This document shows positions 43,892-52,995 of a DNA stretch of 64,000 bases, in pieces. Each line of letters begins with the position of its first letter. The stretch's first letter is position 1. Under the pieces are notes generated by a model. The model was given only the letters and a program-made list of their open reading frames with translations, was not told where the DNA came from and searched no databases. This DNA is from DATAOG01 sp963753685 (lineage in GTDB: Bacteria > Pseudomonadota > Alphaproteobacteria > Geminicoccales > Geminicoccaceae), in contig CAVWDE010000005.1 in NCBI GenBank assembly GCA_963753685.1, positions 248,001-312,000 on the forward strand. The letters run 5' to 3'. The position numbers and the translations under genes were made by a program.

Positions 43892-44743
43892 ATGAGCGTC
43901 GCGAGCCTCGACCAGCTGGCCCCGGCCGCGGGCCGCGGCCTCACGCCTGCCCACTACTGGCGGGCAGCCGCGGTGATCATCAAGCGCGAGGGCCTGCGCT
44001 TCGTCCACCAGCGCGGCCGCTTCGTCTCGGCGCTGGTGCGGCCGCTGGTCTGGCTCTTCATCTTCGCAGCCGGCTTCCGCTCGGTGCTCGGGGTCTCGAT
44101 CCAGCCGCCCTATGAGACCTACATCCTCTACGAGGACTACATCACGCCGGGCTTGTGCGCGATGATCCTCCTGTTCGCCGGCATGCAGAGCTCGCTCGCC
44201 ATGGTCTACGACCGCGAGATGGGCTCGATGCGCGTGCTCCTGGTGAGCCCCTTGCCGCGCTGGTATCTCCTGGTCTGCAAGCTGCTCGCCGGCACCCTGG
44301 TCGCGGTCCTCCAGGTCTACGCCTATCTCCTGGTCGCCTATCTCTGGGGCATCGAGCCGCCGCCGATCGGCTACATCACGGTGCTGCCGGCGCTGCTGCT
44401 CGCGGGCTTCATGCTCGGCGCCCTGGGGCTGCTGCTGTCGTCGGTGATCCGCCAGCTCGAGAACTTCGCGGGCGTGATGAACTTCGTGATCTTCCCGATG
44501 TTCTTCGCGTCCTCGGCGCTCTACCCCTTGTGGCGGGTGCGCGAGGCCAACTACCTGCTGTGGGAGATCTGCCAGGCCAACCCCTTCACCCACGCGACCG
44601 AGCTGATCCGCTTCGCGCTCTACGGCCAGATCGAGCCCACCGCCCTTCTGGTCACGCTCGGCTGCACGGTGCTGTTCCTCGGCGTCGCGATCCTGGGCTA
44701 CGACCCGGCGCGCGGCTTCATGCAGGCCCGCCGCCCCGCCTGA
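43892..44743 (+). CDS. ABC-2-type permease, LutF/PedC-like
   Basis: 283 aa with six membrane segments: VRPLVWLFIFAAGFRSVLGV, CAMILLFAGMQSSLAMVYDR, ASTLVAVL-like region around 140, ITVLPALLLAGFMLGALGLL, NFVIFPMFFASSALYPLW and LLVTLGCTVLFLGVAILGYD. YDREMGSMRVLLVSPLPRWY between helices 2 and 3 is the typical ABC-2 coupling region. It forms an export- or import-type transporter with the ATPase upstream. Substrate unknown; the pair resembles the lanthanide-linked Lut/Ped transporters. Confidence 0.85.
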   Translation: MSVASLDQLAPAAGRGLTPAHYWRAAAVIIKREGLRFVHQRGRFVSALVRPLVWLFIFAAGFRSVLGVSIQPPYETYILYEDYITPGLCAMILLFAGMQSSLAMVYDREMGSMRVLLVSPLPRWYLLVCKLLAGTLVAVLQVYAYLLVAYLWGIEPPPIGYITVLPALLLAGFMLGALGLLLSSVIRQLENFAGVMNFVIFPMFFASSALYPLWRVREANYLLWEICQANPFTHATELIRFALYGQIEPTALLVTLGCTVLFLGVAILGYDPARGFMQARRPA

Positions 44744-44885
44744 GTTCCGCTGGCAGCGGAGCGGACCGACCTCGCCCGATCAACCTCCTCGCGATCGAGG
44801 GGGCTGGAGCGCACGGGCCCGGGCGCTCCCCAGCCGCCACAAGAAATCGCCCTGCGCCCCTGCCGGGCTCGGCTGTGGTGCCCGC

Positions 44886-45686
44886 TCAGCTCGGCTTGGC
44901 CGAAGAGAACCGGCCGCGCATCGCCTTCCACAGGGCAATCGGGAGCGCAAGGACCAGGAACCATATCTTCTTCAGGAACAGCAGAGCGACCAGCAGCACG
45001 CCTTTGCCCAACTTTGCTCCCAGCGCTGCCGCAATGAGGCCGCCGGCGCCGATCGCTGCCACTTTGTCGCCGTGCTTGAAATCGGCGTACTGGCTGCCGG
45101 GCGCGAAATGATAGGCATCGGCGACCCGATTGGCGATGATCTGGGCGTGCGCAGGTGCAAAATCGGCACTTGGCTGGACTAACGTCATTTGTTCGTAACC
45201 CGCGCGCCCGAAGTCATAGATCACCATGTTGACCACTGGGCTCTCGTCCCCGAATTGCGCCTCAATCGCATAATAGGCAACCGAGTGGGCGCGGTCGAGG
45301 GTCGGTTTGATGATCCAACCCAAGGGGCGGACGTTGGCGCCAATCTCTTTGGACTGTTGTTTCGTGCCATCGACATAGGATGCCCATAGCTGCTCAACAT
45401 TCACGTCCTGCCAATCATCCATCTTGATGTAGCCGACGGGATCGTAGGAAAAGTAAACATCAAATTCCGGGGCCGACCAGTAGGCCTCGAGTGACGGATC
45501 GGTGCTTCCTTGTGACTCGATGGAGACCTTGTCGAGCGTGTCACGGTCGGTGGTAACGAACTCCGCGGCGTCGGTCTCAAGAGTACTGCCGCGCGGCAAT
45601 GTGTGGCTGACTTGCGCGGCGCCGACCGGGGCGGCCGTCGAAGCCAGGAGGACCAATGGGAGCAGGGTCCGGATGATGCGCACCAT
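44886..45686 (-). CDS. DUF2167 family membrane-anchored protein
   Basis: 266 aa from ATG 45686 (MVRIIRTLLPLVLLASTAAP, a signal peptide). Soluble region with PEFDVYFSYDPVGYIKMDDW, QSKEIGANVRPLGWI and TLDRAHSVAYYAIEAQFGDE. The C-terminus is a membrane anchor: HGDKVAAIGAGGLIAAALGA, KLGKGVLLVALLFLKKIWF, LVLALPIALWKAM. This matches the DUF2167 family, which lacks a known function. Monocistronic. Confidence 0.87.
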   Translation of the reverse strand: MVRIIRTLLPLVLLASTAAPVGAAQVSHTLPRGSTLETDAAEFVTTDRDTLDKVSIESQGSTDPSLEAYWSAPEFDVYFSYDPVGYIKMDDWQDVNVEQLWASYVDGTKQQSKEIGANVRPLGWIIKPTLDRAHSVAYYAIEAQFGDESPVVNMVIYDFGRAGYEQMTLVQPSADFAPAHAQIIANRVADAYHFAPGSQYADFKHGDKVAAIGAGGLIAAALGAKLGKGVLLVALLFLKKIWFLVLALPIALWKAMRGRFSSAKPS

Positions 45687-45923
45687 ATCGTCTCTCCACG
45701 AAAATGCGTTTGACCAACAATCTACCGTCAGATCGGACGGGAAGGTACTCCACCTGCGCGTTCCCTGCAAGGGGGCGCGATCCGGCCGGCGCGCGGCGCG
45801 GCGATGGTCGGGAGCGCAACAATCGGGTCGCGCGCCGACGCAGGCGCGCTGCCTGTCCGCACGTCCGCTTTGCCGCGCCCGGCTGTTATGCGGCCGGGTC
45901 GCCCGCGCTGAGGCGGATCGCGC

Positions 45924-46697
45924 TCAGCCGGTGAGGCGTAAGCCCGGGAGGTCGCGGTCGAGGAGGTCGTGGCGGGCGCGTTCGATCGCGCTGTCGTCGA
46001 AGCGGTCGGCCGGGCGGAGCGGCACGTCCAGGACCTCGAGCACGCGGGTCGGGCTGGGCGAGAGCAGAGCGATCCGGTCGGCGAGCGTGATCGCCTCGCG
46101 CAGGTTGTGGGTGACGAACACGACGGTCGCCGGATGCGCCTGCAGGGTCTCGAGCAGGAGGCGGCGCAGGCGCTCGGCGGTCGGCTCGTCGAGCGAGACG
46201 AAGGGCTCGTCCATCAAGAGCACGGTCGGCTTGATGATGAAGGCGCGGGCCAGCGCCACCCGGCGCGCCATCCCGAGCGAGAGCCGGGTAGGAAAGACCG
46301 CGCGCACGTCGGCGAGCTCCATCTGCGCGAGCCAGCCGTCGATCGCGCGCTCGGTCGCGGCCGTCTTGGGCAGGACCAGGCGGAGGTTGTCCTCGACCGT
46401 GAGCCAGGGCAGGAGGCGCGGCTCCTGGAACATGTAGCCGATCCGGGCGGCGGCCGGCAGGGCGACCTCGCCCTCGAAGTCGGCGTCCAGCCCGGCGATC
46501 AGGTTGAGCAGCGTGGTCTTGCCGCAGCCGGACGGCCCGAACAGGGCCATGAAGCCGTCCGGCTCGAGGTCGAGCACGAGGTCCTGGATGACGAGCTTGA
46601 CCGGCGCCTCGGCGACCGCCGGGAAGCGCTTCGCCCGGATACTGACGCGCAAGGGTGCCTGGCGGTCCAAGACGTCAGCGCCGCCAGCGGCTGGCAT
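45924..46697 (-). CDS. ABC transporter ATPase, nitrate/sulfonate/taurine type
   Basis: 257 aa. Walker A ALFGPSGCGKTTLLNL, Q-loop YMFQEPRLLPWLTV, Walker B TVLLMDEPFVSLDE, H-loop FVTHNLREAITLADR. The signature is a weakened LSLGMARRVALARA instead of LSGGQ-R. Such replacements are common in the SsuB/TauB group. Starts inside the last 23 nt of the permease gene, so the three genes 48514-45924 form one operon (binding protein, permease, ATPase). Confidence 0.9.
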   Translation of the reverse strand: MPAAGGADVLDRQAPLRVSIRAKRFPAVAEAPVKLVIQDLVLDLEPDGFMALFGPSGCGKTTLLNLIAGLDADFEGEVALPAAARIGYMFQEPRLLPWLTVEDNLRLVLPKTAATERAIDGWLAQMELADVRAVFPTRLSLGMARRVALARAFIIKPTVLLMDEPFVSLDEPTAERLRRLLLETLQAHPATVVFVTHNLREAITLADRIALLSPSPTRVLEVLDVPLRPADRFDDSAIERARHDLLDRDLPGLRLTG

Positions 46698-47517
46698 GGC
46701 GCTCGATGGGCAGCAGCACGGTCCATTCGATCAGCTGGATCACGACCACGAAGGCGACGGTGTAGGCGAGGATGCCGGTGACGTCGAACAGCTGGAAATA
46801 GAGGCCGATCTCGAAGCCGACCCCGTTGGAGCGGCCGAGCAGCTCGGTCACCAGCACGATCTTCCAGATCAGAGCGAGGCCCGAGCGGGCGGCGGCCGCG
46901 AGATAGGGGTAGAGCTGGGGCAGGACGACCCGCTGCAGGGTCCGCCAGCGGCCGATCTTGAAGCAGGCGGCCATCTCCAGCAGGTTGCGATCGAGCGCGC
47001 GCGAGCCTTCCCTGAGCGTCACCATGACGTTTGGGATCTTGTTGGCGGCGACCGCCACGATCAGCGCGGTCTCGGTCAGCCCGATCCAGATGTAGGCGAG
47101 CACGATCGTGACCAGCGCCGGGATGTTGAGGAAGAACACGAGCCAGGGATGGCCGAAGCGGTCGAGCACGACCGAGCGGCCCATGGCGATGCCGAGCGCG
47201 GTGCCGATCGCCATCGCGAGCACGAAGCTCGCGGCCACCCGGGCGAGCGTGATGCCCAGCTCATAGAACAGCTCGCCACTCGCCCCGAGCTGGACGATGG
47301 CGACCAGCACCGCGGCCGGTGAGGGCAGGCGACGCGGGGTGTCGGCATACAGCGCCGCGAGCTGCCAGGCGAGGATCAGGGCCGCGATCGAGAGCGCCGG
47401 CAGCAGCGCCGGTCGCAGGCGTTCGAGCAGGCTTTCGCGCCGGGGCGGCGCTGCCGCTCGCGCCGGCCGGGTGGTGACCTGCGACTCGAGCGCCCGGGCT
47501 TCGCTGGTGCTCGCCAC
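46675..47517 (-). CDS. ABC transporter permease, SsuC/TauC type
   Basis: 280 aa, six membrane helices (LLPALSIAALILAWQLAALY, AASFVLAMAIGTALGIAMGR, LVFFLNIPALVTIVLAYIWI, ETALIVAVAANKIPNVMVTL, and two near the C-terminus). The EAA coupling loop reads LEMAACFKIGRWRTLQRVVL. It forms the membrane channel for the operon and lies 10 bp downstream of the binding-protein gene. Substrate class (sulfonate, nitrate, pyrimidine or riboflavin type) is uncertain. Confidence 0.9.
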   Translation of the reverse strand: MASTSEARALESQVTTRPARAAAPPRRESLLERLRPALLPALSIAALILAWQLAALYADTPRRLPSPAAVLVAIVQLGASGELFYELGITLARVAASFVLAMAIGTALGIAMGRSVVLDRFGHPWLVFFLNIPALVTIVLAYIWIGLTETALIVAVAANKIPNVMVTLREGSRALDRNLLEMAACFKIGRWRTLQRVVLPQLYPYLAAAARSGLALIWKIVLVTELLGRSNGVGFEIGLYFQLFDVTGILAYTVAFVVVIQLIEWTVLLPIERHASRWRR

Positions 47518-47527
47518 GCGTCCCGCC

Positions 47528-48514
47528 TCAGTAGCTCACGGTCGGCCAGAAGGTGCCGGGGGCCAGCTCCTTGGCCGAGCCCACCAGCTTCTCGCCGCCG
47601 AGCTCGGCCAGGACCGCGTACAGCTTCGCGGCATCGGCCCGCTCCGCCTCGCCCCAATGCAGGACGATGCCCGCCTGGTAGCTCCGTTTGAGCGCCTCGA
47701 AGGTGGCGTCGTCCTCGGCCTTGGTCAGCGGCCGGATGCGGTCCCACTCGGCATCGGTCATGAGCAGCTGCTTGGCATCCCTCGAGGCCTCGGAGAACGC
47801 TTCGATCAGGCCGGGATGGGCCTTGCCGAAGCTGTCCTGGAACACGTAGCCGATCTGGGGCGGGACGCTCTCGACGCCGAGCTCCGCGATCGCGTCGGCG
47901 ACCGATACCAGGGGCCGGTAGCCCTTGGCCTCGAGCCGGGCGGCGAAGTGCCAGTAGTTGAGGACGGCATCGAGCTCGCCCTCCTCGATCTTCTCATTCA
48001 AAAGCGGCGGCGCGCCGTAGACCGGCTCGGCCACCGCCGCGAGGTCGATGCCGTCGCGCTTCTCGGCGAGCCCCCGGATCAGGAGCCAGCTCTTGTCGAT
48101 CGGGCCGCCGGCGACCCCGATCTTCTTGCCCTTGAGGTCGGCGAGGCTCCTGATCGGCGAGCCGGGCGGCACCATCACCGTCCCGACCGCGCTCGAATAG
48201 GGGATGAAGGTCAGGAGCTCGCCGTCGGCGCGCTGGCGCGACACCCAGAGATAGTCGTCGACGATCGCATCGACCGCCCCGCCCTGGAGCGCCACGTTGG
48301 TCGCCTGGCTGCTGCCGAAGCCCTGCACGGCGAGGGTGAAGTCGTGCTTGGCGTCGAGCTCGTGATGCTTGATGACGTCCAGCTCCCAGTTGACCGTGCC
48401 GAACGCGAGCACGCCGACCCGGATCGTGCCGAGACCCTCCGCCGCCGCCGCCCAGCTCCAGGATGCGGTCAGGAGCGCCAGCACCACGGCCGGCAGGATA
48501 CCTCGATGCGTCAA
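47528..48514 (-). CDS. Periplasmic substrate-binding protein, NMT1/SsuA-like
   Basis: 328 aa. TTG at 48514 is chosen because GGGAGG lies about 6 nt upstream and a signal peptide (THRGILPAVVLALLTASWSW) follows at once; longer starts give an arginine-rich leader. Mature motifs: IRVGVLAFGTVNWELDVIKH, VALQGGAVDAIVDDYLWVS, LADLKGKKIGVAGGPIDKSW and LNEKIEEGELDAVLNYWHFA. The fold is that of NMT1/SsuA/TauA proteins. The phrase GTVNWELD recalls binding proteins near methanol-dehydrogenase loci, but no such genes are here. Confidence 0.88.
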   Translation of the reverse strand: MTHRGILPAVVLALLTASWSWAAAAEGLGTIRVGVLAFGTVNWELDVIKHHELDAKHDFTLAVQGFGSSQATNVALQGGAVDAIVDDYLWVSRQRADGELLTFIPYSSAVGTVMVPPGSPIRSLADLKGKKIGVAGGPIDKSWLLIRGLAEKRDGIDLAAVAEPVYGAPPLLNEKIEEGELDAVLNYWHFAARLEAKGYRPLVSVADAIAELGVESVPPQIGYVFQDSFGKAHPGLIEAFSEASRDAKQLLMTDAEWDRIRPLTKAEDDATFEALKRSYQAGIVLHWGEAERADAAKLYAVLAELGGEKLVGSAKELAPGTFWPTVSY

Positions 48515-48680
48515 GAGCGCCTCCCTGGCTCGGCCGGTCGCCGGCGGTTCGCGACCGGTCCGCCGTCGCCTCCTGTGGTCGGGACCCGGAGCCCCCGACT
48601 CCCCTAAGGTAATGGCCTGAGCCCGCGAGGCAAAGGGCCGAATGCCACCGGCGCGGCCGCGTGCCGCTGGTGCCGGCCGG

Positions 48681-49493
48681 TCAGACACCCGGATTGTCGT
48701 CCAGGGTGCCGATGACCTGCTGGTCGAAGTCGATGATCGCCCCGGTCATCAGGCCGGACTCGTCCGAGGTCAGGAAGGCGAGCACGCGCGCGACCTCCTC
48801 GGGCTGGATCAGGCGGCCGAAGGGCTGGCCCCGGCTGACTTCTTCGAGCCAGTTCTCGGGCCGGCCGTGGACCCGGGTCTGGACCAGGTGCTCGCGCGGC
48901 GTGTTGGTCCAGCCGATGTTGAGGGTGTTGATCCGGATGCGCTCGCGCTTGAGGGCGTTCGCGAGCCCCCGGGTCATGGTCATCAAGGCGCCCTTGGAGG
49001 CCGAGTAGGCGATCAGGAACGGCGGCCCGCCGTAGGCGACGATCGTGCCGATGTTGGCGATCGCACCCTGGATCTGGTGCCGGCGCATGACCTCGACCGC
49101 GCGCTGGATCAGGAAGAACTGCGACTTGACGTTGAGCGTGAACAGCCGGTCCCAGACCTCCTCGGTGGTGGTCTCGAGGCTGCCGCGGTCGGTCGCGGCG
49201 GCGCAGTTGATCAAAACGTCGAGCCGGCCGAAGCTCGCTTCGGCGCTGTCGATGAAGTTGCGGCAGTCGGCCAGGCGCTCGAGATCGGCATGCACGTACT
49301 CGGTCGGGCAGCCGGTGCCGCTGATCTCACGCGCGACCCGCTCGCCCTGCTCGAGGTTGCGGCCGCAGATCGCGATGCCGGCCGCGCCGCGCGCGGCGAG
49401 CAGGCGCGCGGTCGCCTCGCCGAGCCCCTGGGTTCCGCCCGTGATCGCCGCCACCTTGCCGGCGAAGTGTGCCTCGGTCGCCGCTGTTGCCAT
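48681..49493 (-). CDS. Short-chain dehydrogenase/reductase
   Basis: 270 aa from ATG 49493. Cofactor motif TGGTQGLGEATARLLA, NCAAATDRG, catalytic serine region IANIGTIVAYGG and active YSASKGALMTMTR. HADLERL after the second strand leaves NAD or NADP preference open. A C-terminal GLMTGAIIDFDQQVIG is normal. Divergent from a MocA-family oxidoreductase gene 113 bp away; the pair suggests polyol or inositol-like sugar metabolism (inferred). Confidence 0.9.
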   Translation of the reverse strand: MATAATEAHFAGKVAAITGGTQGLGEATARLLAARGAAGIAICGRNLEQGERVAREISGTGCPTEYVHADLERLADCRNFIDSAEASFGRLDVLINCAAATDRGSLETTTEEVWDRLFTLNVKSQFFLIQRAVEVMRRHQIQGAIANIGTIVAYGGPPFLIAYSASKGALMTMTRGLANALKRERIRINTLNIGWTNTPREHLVQTRVHGRPENWLEEVSRGQPFGRLIQPEEVARVLAFLTSDESGLMTGAIIDFDQQVIGTLDDNPGV

Positions 49494-49606
49494 GGTTGCC
49501 TCCGACTTTACGCCCCCACCTTGCGCCCCACCTTGCGCTGAGTGGCAGGCCATGCTGAGACAATGCGCGAGGTCTGGCAAGCGCGGCCATGGGCAGGGGG
49601 TGGAGC

Positions 49607-50770
49607 ATGGGCGAGATCCGAATCGGGCTGATCGGCGCCGGCTGGATGGGCAAGGCGCATGGCATCGCCTATCAGAACGTGGCTGCGGTGTTCGGGACCG
49701 AGCCCGCGGTGCCGAAGCTCGAGATCGTGGCCGATCTCAATCCGGAGTGGGCGCGGGCGGCGGCCGAGACCCTGGGCTTTGCCCGCTGGACCGCCGACTG
49801 GCGCGAGGTGGTGGCCGATCCCAGGGTCGATGCGATCGACATCACGGCGCCCAATCACGTCCACGCCGAGGTGGCGCTGGCGGCGCTCGCGGCCGGCAAG
49901 CCGGTCTATTGCGAGAAGCCGCTCGCCAACAGCGCGGCCGAGACCGGACGCATGGCCAAGGCGGCCAAGGCCGCGGGCCTCGCGACCCTGGTCGGCTTCA
50001 ACTATCTGAAGAACCCGGCGCACCCCTATGCGCGCGAGCTGATCCAAAGCGGCGAGCTCGGCGAGATCACGCTGTTCCGCGGCACCTTCGATCAGGACCT
50101 GCAGGTCGATCCGGACTTTCCGTTCACCTGGCGCCACGAGCGCAAGGTCGCCGGCACCGGGACGCTCGGCGACATGGGCTCGCACACCCAGGCGTTCGCG
50201 CAGTATCTGGTCGGCGATACGGTCGAGGTCTGCGGCCTGCTCGAGACCTTCATCAAGGACCGGCCGGTTGCGGCCAGCGGCACCGGCCAGAGCGCGCGGG
50301 CGGGTGCCGGCGCCGCCCGGCGCCCGGTCGAGAACGACGACGTGACCCAGTATCTGCTGCGCTTTGCCAATGGTGCTATCGGCACGATCGGCTCGAGCCG
50401 GATCGGCACCGGCCGCAAGCTCGGTCTCGACTACGAGATCCAGGGCACCAAGGGCGCGCTCCGCTTCACCCAGGAGCGGATGAACGAGCTCAAGTTCTAC
50501 CGCAACACCGACCCGTCGGCCGAGCGCGGCTACAAGACCGTCTACATCGGCCCCGACCACCCGGGCTACGCCGCCTTCCACCCGATCCCAGGGATCGGGC
50601 TCGGCTACAACGACCAGAAGATCCTGGAGGCGCGCGAGCTGATCTGCGCGATCGCCGAAGGCCGTCCGGCCGAGCCCGATTTCGCCTTCGGCGATGCGGT
50701 GACGCGGGTGATCGACGCGGTCCAGAAGTCCGCGGACGAGCGCCGCTGGGTGCGGATCGACGAGATCTGA
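49607..50770 (+). CDS. Gfo/Idh/MocA-family oxidoreductase
   Basis: 387 aa from ATG 49607 (MGEIRIGLIGAGWMGKAHGI); the ATG 18 nt earlier is possible. Rossmann GLIGAGWMGKAHG, VDAIDITAPNHVHAEVALAA, EKPLANSAAETGRMAKAA with the conserved lysine of E-K-P, and the C-terminal domain with GDMGSHTQAFAQYLVGDTVE, where D and H of GDMGSH are catalytic. NAD-dependent sugar, inositol or pseudosugar dehydrogenase. A GNAT gene follows 20 bp later. Confidence 0.9.
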   Translation: MGEIRIGLIGAGWMGKAHGIAYQNVAAVFGTEPAVPKLEIVADLNPEWARAAAETLGFARWTADWREVVADPRVDAIDITAPNHVHAEVALAALAAGKPVYCEKPLANSAAETGRMAKAAKAAGLATLVGFNYLKNPAHPYARELIQSGELGEITLFRGTFDQDLQVDPDFPFTWRHERKVAGTGTLGDMGSHTQAFAQYLVGDTVEVCGLLETFIKDRPVAASGTGQSARAGAGAARRPVENDDVTQYLLRFANGAIGTIGSSRIGTGRKLGLDYEIQGTKGALRFTQERMNELKFYRNTDPSAERGYKTVYIGPDHPGYAAFHPIPGIGLGYNDQKILEARELICAIAEGRPAEPDFAFGDAVTRVIDAVQKSADERRWVRIDEI

Positions 50771-50790
50771 GCGAACGCGGAGGCGGCCGC

Positions 50791-51357
50791 TTGAGCGCGC
50801 AGCCGATGATTCGCGCTGCCCTCGAGAGCGACCTCGAGGGGGTGCGCGCGATCTATACGCCCGAAGTGCTGGAGGGGACCGCCTCGTTCGAGCTCGAGCC
50901 GCCGGATCTGGCCGAGCTCACGGCGCGCTGGCGGGCGGTCCGGGCGGCGGGGCTGCCCTATGTGGTCGCCGAGCTCGAGGGCAGGGTCGCGGGCTACGCC
51001 TATGCCGGGCCGTACCGGACCCGGGCGGGCTATCGCCATACCTGCGAGGATTCGGTCTACGTCGCGCGCTCGGCGCGCCGCCTCGGGGTCGGGCGGCTGC
51101 TGCTGGAGCGGGTGATCGCCGGCGCAAGCGCGAGCGGCCGGCGCCAGATGGTCGCGATCATCGGCAATTCGGCCCATCTCGCCTCGATCCGCCTGCACGA
51201 GCAGGCCGGCTTCCGGCTGGTCGGGACCCTCCAGGACGTCGGCTGCAAGTTCGGCCGCTGGCTGGATACCGTGATCATGCAGCGCCCGCTCGGCGCGGGT
51301 GCCTCGTCGGTGCCGGCGGAAGCAACGCCGACTGGCCAGGGTGGGACGCGCTGGTAG
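50791..51357 (+). CDS. GNAT acetyltransferase, phosphinothricin/methionine-sulfone type
   Basis: 188 aa from TTG 50791, supported by GGAGG 7 nt upstream; ATG 50806 lacks such a site. IRAALESDLEGVRAIYTPEV, YVVAELEGRVAGYAYAGPYR, TCEDSVYVARSARRLGVGRL (acetyl-CoA loop R-R-x-G-x-G) and HEQAGFRLVGTLQDVGCKFG follow the Bar/Pat/MddA family, which acetylates phosphinothricin or methionine sulfone/sulfoximine. About 25 extra C-terminal residues look non-conserved. Confidence 0.88.
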   Translation: MSAQPMIRAALESDLEGVRAIYTPEVLEGTASFELEPPDLAELTARWRAVRAAGLPYVVAELEGRVAGYAYAGPYRTRAGYRHTCEDSVYVARSARRLGVGRLLLERVIAGASASGRRQMVAIIGNSAHLASIRLHEQAGFRLVGTLQDVGCKFGRWLDTVIMQRPLGAGASSVPAEATPTGQGGTRW

Positions 51358-51376
51358 AGCCTATGGCCTCTCCCGC

Positions 51377-52924
51377 TCATCCTCGAACCACGCGCTTGGC
51401 GTTGCGGGCGATCAGCGGCACCAGCACGGTACCCAGGGCACAGGTGAGGAGCAGGTACCACATCGCCCCGCTGTAACCGGCCATGAAGGAGTCCCTGAAG
51501 ATCGGCAGGATGTGGGCCTCGAGGCCCGGCGCGAGTCCGTGGAGGACCCGCTGCGCCTGGCTCGGGTCCGAGAGCAGGCTGCGCACCAGTTCCTGGTCCT
51601 GGCCGGTGAGCGTGATGTTTTCGCGCGCCAGGGCGCTGGTGAGGGCGCGCCGGTCAAGTTCCTCGAAGATCAGGCCGCCGACCGCCAGGCCGACGCAGGA
51701 GCCGAAATTCCAGATGGAATAGAGAATGCCGATGATCAGGCTCGCCGAGGTTGGCGGGAAGGGCGAGGTCGCGGCGAGGGCGGAGGTCGCCTGCTGCAGG
51801 CCCCAGCCGAACCCGAACAGACCCAGACCGACCAGCACGATCCAGACCGGACTCGCCGGCTCGAAGTAGATCTGCACCAGCGCGGCGAGCGCCAGGCAAA
51901 GCTGGCCGGCGACCAGAAACGGCATCGGACCGGTGTCGTCGACCAGCCTGCCGATCAACGGCGGTACGATGACGACCAGACTGGAGATCGGCAGCAACAT
52001 CATTCCGGCAATAAAAGGCACCTCGTTGCGCACGGTTTGCAAATAGAGGGGCGCCATGAAGCTGCCCACGGCGATAAAGCCGCCGAGCGTCAAGGCGACC
52101 ACGGCACAGGCAAGAAAATCGCGGCGCTCGAAGAGCTCGAAATCGATGATCGGGAACGCGACGCGGCGTTCGATCCAAATGAAAACGGCGAGCAGGATAC
52201 TGGCGGCGGCAGCGGTCGTCATGGTGGCCGGGGCATCCCAGCCCCAATTGTTGCCCTTCATGATCACCGTGACCAGGGCGGCCATCCCCGGCGTCAGGAG
52301 GGCGAGGCCGAGCCAGTCGACCTTCTGGTCCTCCTGTCGCGGGGTCTCCTCGACCGAACGCCAGGCGAGGAGGAACCCGACGATCACGACCGGGACGTTG
52401 ACGTAAAAGGCCCATCGCCAGGAGAGGGTCGAGAGGAACAGGCCGCCCAGCACGGGCCCGATGGCCATGCCGAAGCCGGTGATGCTCATGAACACGGCCA
52501 GCGCCCTGCCTTGCTCGGCGTCGCGAAAGTGATGATTCACCAGGCCGACCGAGCAGGTGAGCATGACGGCGCCGGCGATGCCCTGCGCGAAACGGCAGCC
52601 GATCAGGAACCAAGGAGTATCGGCCGTTCCCGCGAGAAACGATGCCAGGGCGAATACGACCACGCCGATATAGAGGGCACGCCTTCGGCCATAGATGTCG
52701 CCCAGACGTCCCATCGTGACCATGAAGACCGTCAGCATCAGGAAGAACGCGTTCATCACCCACTGCAGCTGGTCGACGGTGGCGTGCAGTTCCCGCTGAA
52801 TGCCGGGCAGGATTGTGTTGACGATGGTGAAATCAATGAAGACGACGAAGCATAAGATGCTGATCGCGATCAGAGCCAGCCACCGCTTTCGCGACGCGTG
52901 GGCGACAAATCTGTCCGTTGCCAT
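51377..52924 (-). CDS. DHA2-family MFS drug exporter (EmrB/QacA type)
   Basis: 515 aa with 14 membrane helices. Motif A GRLGDIYGRRRAL, motif D1-like ILCFVVFIDFTIVNTILPGI at helix 1, and motif C GFGMAIGPVLGG at helix 5 are present, which marks proton-driven drug/H+ antiporters of the 14-helix group. No EmrA-type membrane-fusion partner is adjacent, so it probably exports across the inner membrane alone. Monocistronic, with stop 20 bp from the convergent GNAT gene. Confidence 0.9.
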   Translation of the reverse strand: MATDRFVAHASRKRWLALIAISILCFVVFIDFTIVNTILPGIQRELHATVDQLQWVMNAFFLMLTVFMVTMGRLGDIYGRRRALYIGVVVFALASFLAGTADTPWFLIGCRFAQGIAGAVMLTCSVGLVNHHFRDAEQGRALAVFMSITGFGMAIGPVLGGLFLSTLSWRWAFYVNVPVVIVGFLLAWRSVEETPRQEDQKVDWLGLALLTPGMAALVTVIMKGNNWGWDAPATMTTAAAASILLAVFIWIERRVAFPIIDFELFERRDFLACAVVALTLGGFIAVGSFMAPLYLQTVRNEVPFIAGMMLLPISSLVVIVPPLIGRLVDDTGPMPFLVAGQLCLALAALVQIYFEPASPVWIVLVGLGLFGFGWGLQQATSALAATSPFPPTSASLIIGILYSIWNFGSCVGLAVGGLIFEELDRRALTSALARENITLTGQDQELVRSLLSDPSQAQRVLHGLAPGLEAHILPIFRDSFMAGYSGAMWYLLLTCALGTVLVPLIARNAKRVVRG

Positions 52925-52995
52925 TGCGTCGCCTCTGCCTCGTTTGAAGTGCTGGCCCCGGTCCCGTGGCCGGCGCGACGGCCGCTTGGCGGAAC

